In this document: positions 35,491 to 46,940 of the stretch, one piece after another
Layout of the letters: each line of letters begins with the position of its first letter
Numbering within the stretch: the first letter of the stretch is position 1
Source: Cannabis sativa
Taxonomy: Eukaryota; Streptophyta; Magnoliopsida; Rosales; Cannabaceae
Length of the DNA stretch: 64,000 nucleotides
Reading direction: 5' to 3'
Assembly: GCF_029168945.1 (NCBI RefSeq)
Contig: NC_083603.1
Coordinates: 48,308,406-48,372,405 of the forward strand
Notes under the pieces: generated by a model
Told to the model about the DNA's origin: nothing
What the model saw: the letters and a program-made list of their open reading frames with translations, nothing else
Databases searched by the model: none
Program-made: the position numbers and the translations under genes

Positions 35491-37398
35491 TGTTGGGTTT
35501 TATGCCCTAAATAAAACTCTTTACAATCTGATTAGTTATCAATATAAGAAATTTGAAGTGATTGATGTTTGCATGAATTTTACATGCTAATGGTTTAATA
35601 TGTTAAATATGTTTATTACATTCATACACACAAAATCAGTTAAATCCACATCATATGTTTATTCACAATTACAGTATCGTCAACACAGTGGAATGTGATT
35701 GTGATCATATGAATCAAAAGTTTTGGTCCCTGTTTCATCAGTGTTATTGGATTTACACTAATGTGATAATTAGCGATGATGTGTACTTGCACTTGGAGTA
35801 AGTGTTATGTTCTTTCCAGGACATTAGTAAAGTATACTAGTTTCGAATGTATGGAGTATACATTGAACTGGACCGATATTGCAACTAAGTTAAGATATTA
35901 CAAACTTACCGTTATACATATCTTTCCAAGTCAATATCAGTAGTTGATCTTAAGATTAAAAGAATCTAAATCCTGATATGCTTGGGCTCAACTCAGGAGT
36001 GCTATTCATGTTCTTTGATTTATTAGTTAAGCCTACTTTTGGGTCAGGGTGATACGTATATTTTGGGAACATGATAGTATGATTGAGTGGGAGTGCTGAA
36101 CATAAATATGGAATCTATAGCTTCTACTGGTGTATAGAAGTCAAGTGATGATTCCCTTCGAGCTTAGCAAATAGAAGTAAATGGATGAGCTCTTGTTTAA
36201 CTGACTAAATATTAGATCACTAAACACCATTTACAGGTAGCTAAGTGTTTTAAGGGGCAAAATACATTGAGGGGTGAGAACGGTAAAGAAATCTCATCTC
36301 GATGTAAATCATCTATATAGAGGATCTTTAAATCACAATAAGATTATAACAATGGTTAAATGAGATAGTATATTGATATCGTGGAACATACAATATGCTC
36401 CATATAAGTCTGAGAGTGCAATTCTAAGTTCTAAGAGTGGATTCAACGAAGAATTAATAAGTAGGAATTTACTTGGTAAATTTGGTTCACTTATTGGAAG
36501 CTCAGCATATAGATCCATGGTCCCCATTCTAGTTGAGAACATTCTGCTTGTAAGACTCATTAATTGATTCGTGATTGATCAATTATAATTCTAAAGTTAG
36601 ACTATGTCTAATTTTATGAATTTTCACTAAGCAGGGGTGAAATTGTAAAGAAAAGAGATTCTAGGTTTATTTATTTATTAATGGACTTTATATGTCTAAT
36701 TAATAATTAAATTAAATGACAATATTATTTAATAATCTATTTTAGTTATTAAATAATTAGTTTTGGCATTTAAAAGGTTAGAATTGGAAAATTGGCGTTT
36801 TTGAGAAAATAGAGATAAAATTTGATAAAATTGCAAAATCAAGTGAGGCCCAATACTACACCATGGCCGGCCACTTAATGTGTTTTTTCAAATTAATATT
36901 TTCATTATTTTAATGTCAAATAATTCTAAACCTAGACCTAGTAGTAGCCTATAAATAGAAAGTGATGGCTCAGTCAAATTATAAGTTTTCAGATCATCTT
37001 TCTGACAGAAATTTCTCTCTTCAGAAAACTGAGCCTTCCCCACTTTCTACACCGTGGCCGAAACCCTCTCTCTTTTCTTCTTCATCTTTTTCGTGACCCT
37101 AGTGAAAGAGTAAGTGCCCACACACAGCAAGCAGTAACTCAATCATAGATTGGAAGACTGTGAAGGATCAAACTTGAAGAAGAAGGACATTCGGGCTCAG
37201 ATCTTGATTATACTCGCTACGTAAAGGATACAAGGGTTAGAGATCTGAGTGGAAGGAGACATTAATTCCGCTGCATCAATGTAAGGTTTTCTTAACTTTA
37301 TATGTGTTTAATTTATCGTTTTAGAAAGTTCATATTTAGGGTGTTTAAACAACATACTTGTGAGTAGATCTAAGATCCTGGTAAAATAATTTCCAACA
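35491..37398 (+). repeat. Element B 3' LTR (complete)
   Basis: This 1908-bp LTR runs from TGTTGGGTTT to TTTCCAACA and is followed by the TSD CAAGC. It carries a TATA box at 36950-36957. It is the only complete copy and the reference for the broken 5' LTR and for the diverged relative at 56010. Confidence 0.95.
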
Positions 37399-37403
37399 CA
37401 AGC

Positions 37404-39242
37404 ATCACTGAGGCTGCAAGTTCTTCTGTGCCTGCTGCAATATCTGAAATTCCCACAACTACAACCAACAGTGCTGCATCTATACATGGGAATACTGGAA
37501 CTCAAGATCTCACCAATGTCTGGTGTGATCAATGCCTCTGGTGTGACAAACTCTGCTGGAACTCAACCTACTTGCAACTGTTCCTGAGCCAACTGCCACC
37601 ACTAGCTCTCACAATGTTGTTGCTACTCCGAATCAATTGGCCAATTCTCATCCCATGCAGACTCGGGCAAAGTCAGGGATACACAAACCAAAGGTCTACA
37701 TGACCATTAAAATTCCCAAAACAGTTAAGGAGGCACTACAAGATGAGCAGTGGAACAAAGCAATGTTTGATGAAATGCTTGCCTTAATTCAGAATGCCAC
37801 TTATACATTGGTTCCCTTACCACCTGGTAGAGAACCAATTGGCTGCAAATGGATCTTTAGACACAAAGAGAACTCTGATGGTACTCACAACAAGTTTAAA
37901 GCTCGTACAGCAAAGGGGTTTCACCAACAACCGGGATTTGATTTCACAGAGACATTTTGGTCCTGTGGTTAAACCAGTCACCATACGTATTGTCATTACA
38001 TTAGCCTTGTCTCATGGATGGTGCATCAAGCAATTAGATGTCAATAATGCGTTTCTAAATGGTGATCTCAAAGAGGAAGTGTACATGGTACAACCTCCTA
38101 GCTTTGAAGTGCAAGCCTCTCCTCCCCTTGTATGCAAACTTCACAAAGCATTATATGGACTCAAGCAGGCTCCTCGGGCATGGTTCGATAAATTTCATCA
38201 CTGTCTTCTTCAATTGGGGTTCTATCCATCAAAATCAGACCACTAACTGTTTATTCAACACACATCCACATCCACAACATTAATTCTTGTTTATGTGGAT
38301 GATATCCTCATCACTGGCAGTGACCTGAAAGTTGTCACCAACATCATTACTGCTCTAAACAACAGGTTCTCTTTAAAAGAGCTTGGTGATCTTCATTATT
38401 TTTTGGGCATCGAAGTTAACTCTACACCATCTAGTTTACATCTCTCTCAAGCAAAATATGCTCGAGATTTGCTTATCAAAGCTCAAATGCAAGAAGCAAA
38501 ACCTTCTCCCACTCCAATGACCACTGGTGTAAGACTTTCAGCTCATGGCAGTGAACCAATGTCAGACCCTCAACTCTATCGATCAATTGTAGGTGCACTA
38601 CAATATTTGCTCATCACAAGACCTGATCTATCCTTTAGTGTGAATAAGGTGTGTCAATTTATGCACAACCCCTTACTCACTCACTGGTTAGCTGTTAAAC
38701 GCATCCTACGATATCTAAGTGGCACAGTCTCCTACGGTTTGCATCTAAAAAGGCCTACAGATCATGACATAGTTGCATTTTGTGATGCTGATTGGGCCAC
38801 GGATCCTGATGAAAGACGGTCCACCTCTGGTTTCACCATATTTTTTGGTGAAAATCTAGTTGCTTGGCAATGCAAAAAGCAACAAACGGTATCCCGTTCA
38901 AGCACTGAAGCTGAATATCGCAGCTTGGCAAGCACGGTAGCTGAACTTACATGGATCCATTCCGTCTTTACAGAACTACATATTCAGCTTCCTAGACCAC
39001 CTACTGTGTGGTGTGACAACTTAAGCACCATCCTTCTCAAGGCAAATCCTGTTCTTCACGCCCGAACTAAACACATCGAACTTGATCTCTACTTTGTGCA
39101 TGAAAAGGTTATGCAAAATCAGGTTCATGTCAAACATGTTCCCGCTGTGGAGCAACTTGCTGATGGCTTAACTAAAGCAATCTCTACTCAACGATTTCCC
39201 CATTTTCGATCCAAGCTTACTGTTGTCCTCAAAAGTGAGTGT
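37404..39242 (+). pseudogene. Element A pol: reverse transcriptase and RNase H
   Basis: This continues the pol gene interrupted at 576. RT motifs are [50 protein letters not shown] and the active site YVDDILITGSD at about 38292; RNase H shows CDADWATDPDERRSTSGF, STEAEYRSL and CDN-STI, ending with the conserved ADGLTK. The frame breaks near 37790 and 37960 and at a stop near 38245. A linker of low similarity precedes RT. Sequence character fits Ale/Retrofit Copia elements. The last codons end at 39242, where another repeat interrupts the gene. Confidence 0.9.
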
Positions 39243-41107
39243 TTTAATATTTATACTCGCAAGTGCACGAATCGTTTCGGAATATAGTGTTCATGTAAGT
39301 GCAAGGTCGAACCCATGGGAGTTGACTAACATCAAAAGAAACTATTTCAAACAAAATAAGAATATTCTAACCTAGCTCCAAATATTTGATAGGATTTTGG
39401 TTTTGCAAAAGAAAATAAAAGACAAGTAACTAAAATACTTAAGATTAAAGATGAGTGAGTATGAAAATGATTTTCAAATAAGATGTGTAAAATAAGATTA
39501 TTAAGATATTAGAATCCACAAAATGCAAGTTCAATAATATTTATAAATATATTGATTCCCAAGTTTTAGATGTAGTTGAAATAAATCTCACCATATTTTC
39601 CAAAATATATTTTTCATTTAAGTACAAGTTATTTTCAAAAAGGTAGGATTTTTCTTCACTTATAAAATGTATAATTTCTAAGCATTAAATGTGTTATAAT
39701 TTAATGAAACTACACAAAATCAAAGAAACTATGTTTAGGCAAAATATAACACTTATATTCTAAGAATTAGATGTAAACAATTTAATGAAAGACATTTAAT
39801 CAAAGAGTATTATATTTTTGCATAATGAAGAACTAAGTAGGAATATGCTTTAACAATCAAAAATACATGATATTGAAGATGAAGAAGACATATTTTTGAT
39901 AGAAAAATCCATGAACTTTATAGCACAAATGGGAAATCAACATACAAACATAAACACTATCTAGTTACATTTTGCTTCATCATTATCTTAATAATCTTGA
40001 AAAAAGATTAGAAGCTCATAACTAGATAAAAATTACAAAAGATAAACATACTTGACATGCTCTTCAAAGTGTAAAAATGGTAAAAATGAAGAGTGTGGAA
40101 TGGAGAAGTGTTTTGGGTTGAAGAGGTGTTTAGGAGGGTGAAGAGATGTTTAGGGGGTGAAGAGATGTGTTTTGAAATGGTCTTCCAACACCATATTTAT
40201 AGGCAAAATTAGAGAATTAAATTAATCAAAATAAAATAAATAAAATGATTAATTTAATTAGGGTTGGGAAGAGAATGGATAAATAGAGTATGTGTAAGAG
40301 TATTGGAAAAAATAAATATTTGTTTGGATGGAAAAATAGTGAAAAGATAGGGTAAAAATAAATTAGGAATGTTTATTTAGGTGAAATAAATTGGGAAGAG
40401 TAAATAGGTATTTATGTGTAATGTGTGGGAGAAAATGTTGGTATTTTATATTTTCTAAATCTTTTTGGGCTGAGAGAAAAGCAAATAACAAGTCAATTTT
40501 TTCTTCTTCTTTTTCTTCTGCAGGTACACTTGGCGAGGGCTGGTTGGCTGCTGCAGCTGACTGGGTGCATGCGTGGCGCTTGCTGGCTGGCTGGGAAGGC
40601 TGACGAGGCGAGACCAGCTGGGAAAGAGGGACTACAGGCGGGCCCCACGCGTGCAGGCTGGAGAGAAGAGAAAAGGAGCTCACGCTCCTGCTGTCGGGGT
40701 GAGACACACGCGCCCATCCAGACGCTCCGATCATCAAACGGACGGCTCAGATTGGGTCAAAGAGCTGACCGAGAGTGGGCTTCTTCTTGGGCTGATTTGA
40801 TTTTGCTTTTAAAATTGTATTTTGACCCCATTTCTTCAATATTTCTCCAATTTATTCCTAATCTTCACCACCAATTACACCTAAAAATACATAAAGTAAA
40901 TTAGAAACTAAAATAAAATTTAAAATAAATAACACATAACATATTATCATAAAATAATTATAAAAACATATAATAAACTATAAAATAAATATAAGGCTAA
41001 TAAATCCAAAAATAATTAAAAACTTACTCAATTAATTAAAAACTTAAGAACTAAGCCAATTTTAGCTAAAAAAATGTGAAAAATAACTCTAATTTCTAGA
41101 GTTATCA
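39243..41107. repeat. Unclassified 1.86-kb insertion in the 3' end of element A
   Basis: The insertion separates the LKSEC codons of A's pol from codons reading LTIQALASATED that continue to a stop. It starts TTTTAATATTTATACTCGC and ends AGAGTTATCA. It has no terminal repeats of its own that I can align and no supported gene. The body is AT-rich except for a GC-rich island at about 40520-40790. The TG...CA ends would suit a solo LTR, but the flanking pentamers (GTGAG left, CTTAC right) do not match as a TSD. It may be a solo LTR with a degraded TSD or another repeat class. Confidence 0.6.
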
Positions 41108-41167
41108 CTTACAATTCAAGCTCTTGCCTCTGCCACAGAAGACTCGAATTGTAATCTTGAGGGGTCG
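41108..41167 (+). pseudogene. Element A pol C-terminus and polypurine tract
   Basis: From 41108 the frame reads LTIQALASATEDSN and runs through the purine tract CTTGAGGGGTCG (41156-41167) to a TAA inside the LTR start. The position directly before the 3' LTR and the reading frame make it the end of A's pol. Confidence 0.7.
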
Positions 41168-41446
41168 TGTTAAGGGTATTCGGTTATGTCTGTTAGTGAC
41201 AGGTTGTATCAGTTAGTTTGTTACAATCTATTCTGTTAGATTAGTTTTCTTTTGCAACCAACTACTGGTTCTTGCTCTAATCTGTTCACTATATAACCTT
41301 GTATCTCTAACACTGAATCAATGAGATTGCTCTTTCCTTCATCAGTCCTCTTTTGCTTTCTTTATGTTTTCTCTTTGTGACTTTCTTTCAGTCTTGTTGT
41401 TGTTCTTGTTCTGTTTGATCTTTAGCTATGGCCAAGAGATTCAACA
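41168..41446 (+). repeat. Element A 3' LTR
   Basis: This 279-bp LTR runs from TGTTAAGGGT to GATTCAACA, preceded by a purine tract. It contains a TATA-like CTATATAACC near 41290 and pyrimidine-rich downstream sequence. The short length is usual for Ale-type Copia elements. The 5' LTR lies outside the window, so no TSD can be checked. Confidence 0.85.
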
Positions 41447-41749
41447 TATATACACAAAATTATACCCAAATCAAAGTATACACAAATAAAAATTAGAGCT
41501 TACCTTGACTGAGAGTGGGAGAGCCGGCGGTGTGGATTAGCTCGGGCAACGGTCTGGAGGTAGGCGGTGGGTTACCTTTCAATTTTTTTTTTTAATTTAA
41601 AGAGAGAGAGAGAGGGGGGGGGGGGAGGGGGGGGATGTGGGTGGTGGAGATGATAGTGGGGAAGGTGGTGGTGAAGGGTGGTGGTGATTAGAAAGAAGAA
41701 GAGAAAGAAGAAGAAAATGGGAAAAAGGGGGACGGTACTGAGTTTTATT
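41447..41749. other. Intergenic, purine-rich low-complexity sequence
   Basis: No gene is visible. A (GA)n run passes into an almost pure G tract at about 41602-41633, followed by GTGGTGG-rich and GAAGAA-rich stretches to about 41730. Confidence 0.8.
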
Positions 41750-42261
41750 CAGCATTGACTTTTGCTGGCACACTTAGGCTTGCCGGCAAAAAAATTTCCC
41801 TAAATAAAAATGAAACACAATGTTTCATTAATTGTAAAAGTTTTGCCGACGAGCTTAAGTGCGTCAATTTTTTGCGCACATCTTTACTGGGCGAAAATTA
41901 AACGGCCAAAATTTTATCACTTTTGCTGATGCATTTACTCGCCAGCAGAAGTAAAATTAAGTTACCAAATATTTATTAACTTTTTCCAGCGCACTTATTT
42001 TACCATTAAAAGTGGAATTGAATCACCAAAAGTTGGCTCCTTTTGACGGTTAGTTTACCACCTTTTGTCGGCAAAACTACTGCATTTTGCCGGCTTAGAT
42101 CACTTATACTAGCGAAATAACTCGTCGGTATAAGTATTTTCCATAATAAAATGAGGGATAAATTTACCATCTTTTACAAACGAGATTCGTAAACTGTGCT
42201 GACAAAAGTCAACTTGTGCCAGCACAATTTCGCCAGCAAAAACTCTTTTTCTTGTATTGTG
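41750..42261 (-). mobile_element. CACTA-like transposon fragment
   Basis: Short TTTTGCCGGC, TTTTGTCGGC and TTTTGCTGGC motifs recur in both orientations, as in CACTA subterminal regions. The right end reads, on the minus strand, CACAATACAAGAAAAAG, close to the CACTACAAGAAAA terminus of plant CACTA elements. No matching left end is found, so it looks truncated. No transposase frame is present. Confidence 0.5.
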
Positions 42262-42534
42262 AGTAGTGTTAACAAATGTATTTATTAAAAAAATGGATTT
42301 TTACAAAAAAATACTGAATTTTGGATCAAAGTTTACAATTTTACTGCCACATTTTATAAAACAATCTAAAACAACCGCAAAATAACAAAACAGGACAATT
42401 AAAAATAACAGTAGAATAACTAAAAAAATAACTGTAAAACAATAATGTAAACTTAACACAGTACAGAGTATGAAACTTACACAGTATACTTGAAAAAAAT
42501 TTTCACCCCGCAATAAAAAAAAGAGAAAAATTTA

Positions 42535-43043
42535 GGTGTCGTTTGGTAACACTTTTATTTTTTAATTTTTTAATCACAAAATGAAAGTAAAATTTTTCAA
42601 TTTTTAATTTAGGTGTCGTTTGGTAACACTTTTGAAAAATAAAAATGCGTTCTGTAGCAATTTTTATTTTTCAATTTTAAAAACAGAAAATAAAAGTGTG
42701 TTCTGTAAAATTCATTTTTATTTTTATTTTTTTATTTTACTTAAGTCGGGTCTATGTCTGGGGTCGGATTCGTGTTCGGATCAGAAGCCGGGTTCAGCAC
42801 CAGGGCCGTGGGGAGGAGATTTGGTCAGGGTCTGGTCGTAATCCAAAAGATTGATTACGAAAAAAAACTGTTTAAAAAAATATTGAAAGTGATTTTTTTT
42901 TTTTGTTGTTTTTAAAATTTTGATTTCTAATTATAAAATTAAAAAGTAAAAACAGTTTTATTGAACATGTTTTTCAAAAATATTTTCACTTTTCCATTTT
43001 TGAAAATAGAAAACTGATTAAAAAGGTATTACCAAATGCCACC
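42535..43043. mobile_element. Harbinger-type MITE, copy 1
   Basis: Imperfect terminal inverted repeats (GGTGTCGTTTGGTAACAC at left; its counterpart reads GGTGGCATTTGGTAATAC) are flanked by TTA at 42532-42534 and 43044-43046. The first 75 bases include a second copy of the left end at about 42611, so the terminus is duplicated. A GC-rich core at about 42746-42815 contrasts with the AT-rich body and is shared with copy 2. No gene. Confidence 0.7.
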
Positions 43044-43046
43044 TTA

Positions 43047-43596
43047 ATATTTTAATATGAGGTGTAATAACCCCTACAAAAAAAAAAACAGATGTATCCA
43101 TTAAGCGGCAGGTTATACTCATGAGTTTAAATAGCTGATTTTTTTTTATTATTAGAATAAACTTTATTAATTATATCTACGTACGACCAGTACGGAGGAA
43201 GATGTTTTTAGGTAATGTTTGAAAAATCAAAACAGGAAAAATAAAATAACATAGCGTATTGGACCATTTTATTTTAAAGGAAATAAATAAAAATAAGAAT
43301 TATTATATGGTTAATTAATTTGGATATTACTGTTAAACATCACTTATATATATTATATTTTTGACGAAGATTATATTAATTAACACCCCCTTGTTTGCTT
43401 CAACAAACATACATTATAAATTTTAATAGTTAAATTAATTTTAGTCAAATTTATTTCTAATATTATAGCCAAATTATCTTTAAAATATCTATTATAATAT
43501 CAAAATTTCTAATTCATCATAACAATTATACATAAATATTTCTCAATGAGAAGATATAACATTGTATTAGAGTTACTTAATTATTAATATACATAA
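43047..43596. other. Intergenic AT-rich sequence
   Basis: Nothing beyond AT-rich sequence and short homopolymers is seen here. Confidence 0.7.
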
Positions 43597-43598
43597 TA

Positions 43599-44045
43599 CA
43601 GTAGAACCTCTATTCAAGAATAGACTTTGACCAAGCAAATTATATTCTAATTGAGAGGTTATAACTAAATAGAGTTATACTAGAAAAAAAAAATTAAAAT
43701 ACTAAAAAATATCAATCTAACCATAATAACAATAAATAATTATTAATACTATATTATAATAAAATTATTTTAGAGTAAATATAATGGTAATACATATGTT
43801 ACAATTTGGAATAAAATTATTAATTTTATGTAAATAAATTTACAAAACATATGTATATATTTTATTAAAATGTAATTATTCTTATATAGAGGTATATTTT
43901 GTTAATACGGGACTTAGAAAATGTATAACTAATTACAATTTAGAGGTTATTCTTATTTATAACTGGCCCAAATTGGGACTTGATTTTTTTATAATAAATT
44001 AGAGGTTATTCTTGAATAGAGTATTCTTAAATAGAGGTTCTACTG
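43599..44045. mobile_element. Emigrant-like MITE (Tc1/mariner, pogo type)
   Basis: The ends are inverted repeats, CAGTAGAACCTCTATTCAAG at left and CAGTAGAACCTCTATTTAAG on the opposite strand at right, flanked by TA on both sides. CAGTA-AACCTCTAT ends with TA target duplication are the mark of plant Emigrant/Lemi elements. No transposase frame is present. Confidence 0.8.
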
Positions 44046-44047
44046 TA

Positions 44048-45326
44048 ATAATAATAATAATTAATTAAATCTAATACAATTTAATTATATTATATTTATA
44101 ATTTAATCGATAGTTTAAATTTTTTTTCTATGAATCAACTAGTGTTTTCATTACTCCAAAAAAATTAATTAATTTACAAACTACGAGCATCTTCAGTTAA
44201 AGATATTAAGTATTCTATATAATACTCTATAAAAAATATATATTTAACTAATTTTATTAAATATTAAAATAAGTAAATAAATTTAGATATTATAAACAAT
44301 ATAACTAATAAACTTGCTATAAAGTATAACTAATTATCTTATTATTACTTAGTTTATCATGATTAAAACTAAAAAAAAGTTGTGTTCGTCCTTCTTTTTT
44401 TCTTTCTAAACCAATTTTTTTAAAACAAATACTTTAATTTTTCTTCTCCAATCTTAGACCATCTCTAATGGATGGTGTATATATTTTGAGTTAAATTTAA
44501 TCTAAAATATACAATAAAATTATATTTGACCCAATTTTTATATTTGTGTTCCAATACATAAAGTACAAATTAGTTATAAAAGTCAATATTATTAATACTC
44601 TTTGAAAATATATAAATAATTCTTTATTTATATTATTTTAATAACTTATAAATATAAAAATATTTTTTTATTAATAAATAGTATTAATATGTGGTAAATA
44701 AGCAATTAAAAAACGTGTTATTTATTGTGAGCTAAAATTTGGCAAATGTTTTTTTTTACCAAATTTAATACAATTTTTAGTTTAGACAAATTTAACATAC
44801 ATTTTAAATCACTATAAAAAGTTAATTTTTAACAAAATGTTCTAAAAATAATAATATACCACATTTATAGCTCTTGAGTAGAGATACTCATATGATAATT
44901 ATCTTAAACGAAATTTGTGCAATCCATACAAAATATGAAAAGAAACAACTACCAATAAGCTTGCAAAACCCTCTAGTGCACTTTATATTTATATAAAAGT
45001 TCTTTTGCTTCAGATTATTATTTTAATCATTAATATTTGTTAGTGGAATCACATTATATTTTGAATTATATAATTACACACACAACATCAATTTGTATTT
45101 CTGGTGTATAATTTTTGTATTTCTATAATAGCCTAAAAAACAAAAAACCAACGAACCATTATTAAACCACCTTAAAAAAGCAGAGAGGAAACTTTAACAC
45201 ATGTGAACATAACCTGAACCGAGTGATGTCTATTATCCCTCTTGTCATTGGCTTTATAATATATGAACACGTGTCCACATACGTATAAATCACTATTACA
45301 TATTACGTATTACGCAAGAAAATATT
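44048..45326. other. Intergenic AT-rich sequence
   Basis: I see no gene or clear element in this 1.3-kb stretch. It leads into a microsatellite and the promoter region of the DUF1645 gene. Confidence 0.65.
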
Positions 45327-45327
45327 G

Positions 45328-45363
<36 letters not shown>
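45327..45363. repeat. (AAT)n microsatellite
   Basis: About twelve uninterrupted AAT units lie roughly 630 bases upstream of the DUF1645 start codon. Confidence 0.95.
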
Positions 45364-45748
45364 CCCAGCCTCAACAACCTATTATTTCTCATACTATAAA
45401 AATAGTTCGTCCACCATTTCTTTCCTTCCCGTTTAACTAATTTAAACTAAAACGGGTTATCCAAAAAAAAAAATTAAAACTAAAACGACTTGAGTCTTTA
45501 CACGGTCCCCCCGCACAGACTATTTCTTTTTTACTATAAAAAAATAACCACTGTAAAATTAGCCCAATCCTAATTCTATTTACCGAAGCCGCGTTACCAT
45601 TTTCCATTTTTCTTTTACCTTTTTACCTTTTTAAATATTTATAAGCAAGTGTTATGTTATTTTCTCCAATTTAATTTAATTTTTGGTTTTTTATTTTACT
45701 TTTCTGATCAGGACCACCACCACCAGTCACAACCAACCACTCATCTCT

Positions 45749-45755
45749 TATAAAC
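45749..45755 (+). promoter_or_regulatory. Candidate TATA box of the DUF1645 gene
   Basis: TATAAAC lies about 250 bases before the ATG and is followed by GA-rich and CT-rich stretches typical of a plant 5' leader (about 45775-45895). Another candidate, CTATAAAAATAG, lies near 45395. The transcription start cannot be fixed from sequence. Confidence 0.4.
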
Positions 45756-45998
45756 CTATTATATACATCCCTCGAGAGAGAGAGAAAAGAAGACTGAAGA
45801 GTCCTTATATTTTGCCTAAAAAACACCCCACACTTTCGGTCATTTTCACCTAACTCTTCCTCCCTCCCTCCTTCTTCTCTTTCATATTTATCTTTGATAT
45901 TGTTTTATTTTATTTATACACACACAGTTTAGCTATATATAAATATATAGGGGTGTATCTATAGATTTGTGGGGTTTATTTCTATTGAACAAAAAAAA

Positions 45999-46940
45999 AT
46001 GCAGACAGATTCATTACGCTCTGTAAATCCGAGTTTTAATGACTACTCATCATCTGGTACGGGAAATCTAGCTGATATTGCTGCTAGAGTCGTTAACGAG
46101 TTTCGACAAGAGAATGGTTCAAACGGCAGCGTTTTTGGTCTCGAGGAATATGATTATGTACCGTGGGATCAGTTTGGGGAAGTTAATCAGAGCAGCCGTT
46201 CCTTAATCACCATACCTGATGTTCATCGCGAGGAAGAAGAAGAAGAAGAGGAGGAGGAGGAGAGTGAGTTTGAATTCGCGTTTGTTGCAACGGAACCGGA
46301 TTCTTCGCCGATATCTGCGGACGAAATCTTCTATAATGGTCAGATCAAACCGGTTTACCCTCTCTTCGACCAGTCCTTGCTCGAAAAACCGGTTTCATCG
46401 ACGAACGACGTCGATGCGAAAAAGAAGAATAATAATGTTCAGGAAACGACGCGTCGTGCGCGTCGGCCACAGCTGAGGAAATTGATGGTGGACGAAGAGA
46501 GGGAAACAACGACATCGTCTTGTTCTTCATCCGAGGCCGACGAACTCGACGGTTTGAAACAAGGTACGTACTGCGTTTGGAAGCCGAAAAACGTCGAGGT
46601 TTCAGACGAACAGCGGAAAAAGTGCCGTTCGACAGGGTCGTCGAGGCGGTGGAAGCTTCGAGATATTTTGAGCCGGAGCAGGAGTGTCGGAAAGGAAGGG
46701 CTTCTGTTTGCGCCATCGATTAAGAAGCTAGGAAGTTCGAAACGCACCGGAAAAGAAGAGTCGGCGGCGATTGCGGCGGAGAATAAAAATTTGAAAAACG
46801 GCGCCGTTTCCATTGAAAACGACGAAGGAGAGAAGATTAAGAATAAGGATGAGGAAAGGAAGAGAACTACGTACAAACAGGATTTTGTGGGGTTTTTGGC
46901 TAATGTTAATGGTCTCAGTAGGAATTTGCATCCATTTTGA
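45999..46940 (+). CDS. DUF1645 family protein
   Basis: This intronless gene encodes 313 residues. The ATG at 45999 is chosen; the frame is open for another ten codons upstream but has no ATG there. An acidic run of eleven glutamates (residues about 77-87) precedes the family signature SEFEFAFV (about 88-95) and the block PISADEIFYNGQIKPVYPLFD (about 103-123). A basic region with RARRPQLRK, a serine-rich acidic patch, and the conserved W-L-R-D-I-L-S-RS segment (about 218-232) follow; the C-terminus is charged and ends LSRNLHPF. Plant DUF1645 proteins are small regulatory proteins, and a rice member has been linked to grain size and stress tolerance; the biochemical role is unknown. There is no signal peptide or membrane segment. 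Codon use is more GC-rich than the surroundings, as for a host gene. It is the one clearly intact gene of the right arm. Confidence 0.9.
   Translation: MQTDSLRSVNPSFNDYSSSGTGNLADIAARVVNEFRQENGSNGSVFGLEEYDYVPWDQFGEVNQSSRSLITIPDVHREEEEEEEEEEESEFEFAFVATEPDSSPISADEIFYNGQIKPVYPLFDQSLLEKPVSSTNDVDAKKKNNNVQETTRRARRPQLRKLMVDEERETTTSSCSSSEADELDGLKQGTYCVWKPKNVEVSDEQRKKCRSTGSSRRWKLRDILSRSRSVGKEGLLFAPSIKKLGSSKRTGKEESAAIAAENKNLKNGAVSIENDEGEKIKNKDEERKRTTYKQDFVGFLANVNGLSRNLHPF

Larger units (their letters stand above)
581..37398 (+). mobile_element. Element B: Gag-only Copia LTR retrotransposon (TR-GAG-like), carrying nested elements C, D and E
   Basis: The element runs from TGTTGGG to CCAACA and is flanked by CAAGC on both sides. 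It has a split 5' LTR (581-741 and 19794-20386), a degenerate initiator-Met primer site at 20389, a 3.5-kb leader, one gag gene (32812-33672), about 1.7 kb of non-coding sequence, a purine tract at 35481 and a full 3' LTR (35491-37398). There is no reverse transcriptase, RNase H or integrase, only a six-residue protease remnant after gag. Such elements are described as TR-GAGs and would need enzymes from an autonomous Copia relative. Its own length without the nested inserts is roughly 8.8 kb, allowing for the deletion in the 5' LTR. Confidence 0.85.

Noticed and set aside
40363..40904. Several overlapping open frames of 70-159 codons in the GC-rich island on both strands.
   Set aside because: They are mutual shadows with low-complexity composition (Ala, Ser, Arg, Trp rich), no recognisable domain and no supporting signals. 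GC-rich sequence makes long open frames by chance.
45969..45998. Upstream start of the DUF1645 protein at 45969.
   Set aside because: That codon is GTG, not ATG; the ten extra residues are A-run translation. The ATG at 45999 is the first in frame.
46219..46931. Additional frames of 67-145 codons on both strands within the DUF1645 gene.
   Set aside because: They are shadows; the conserved family motifs are only in the frame starting at 45999.
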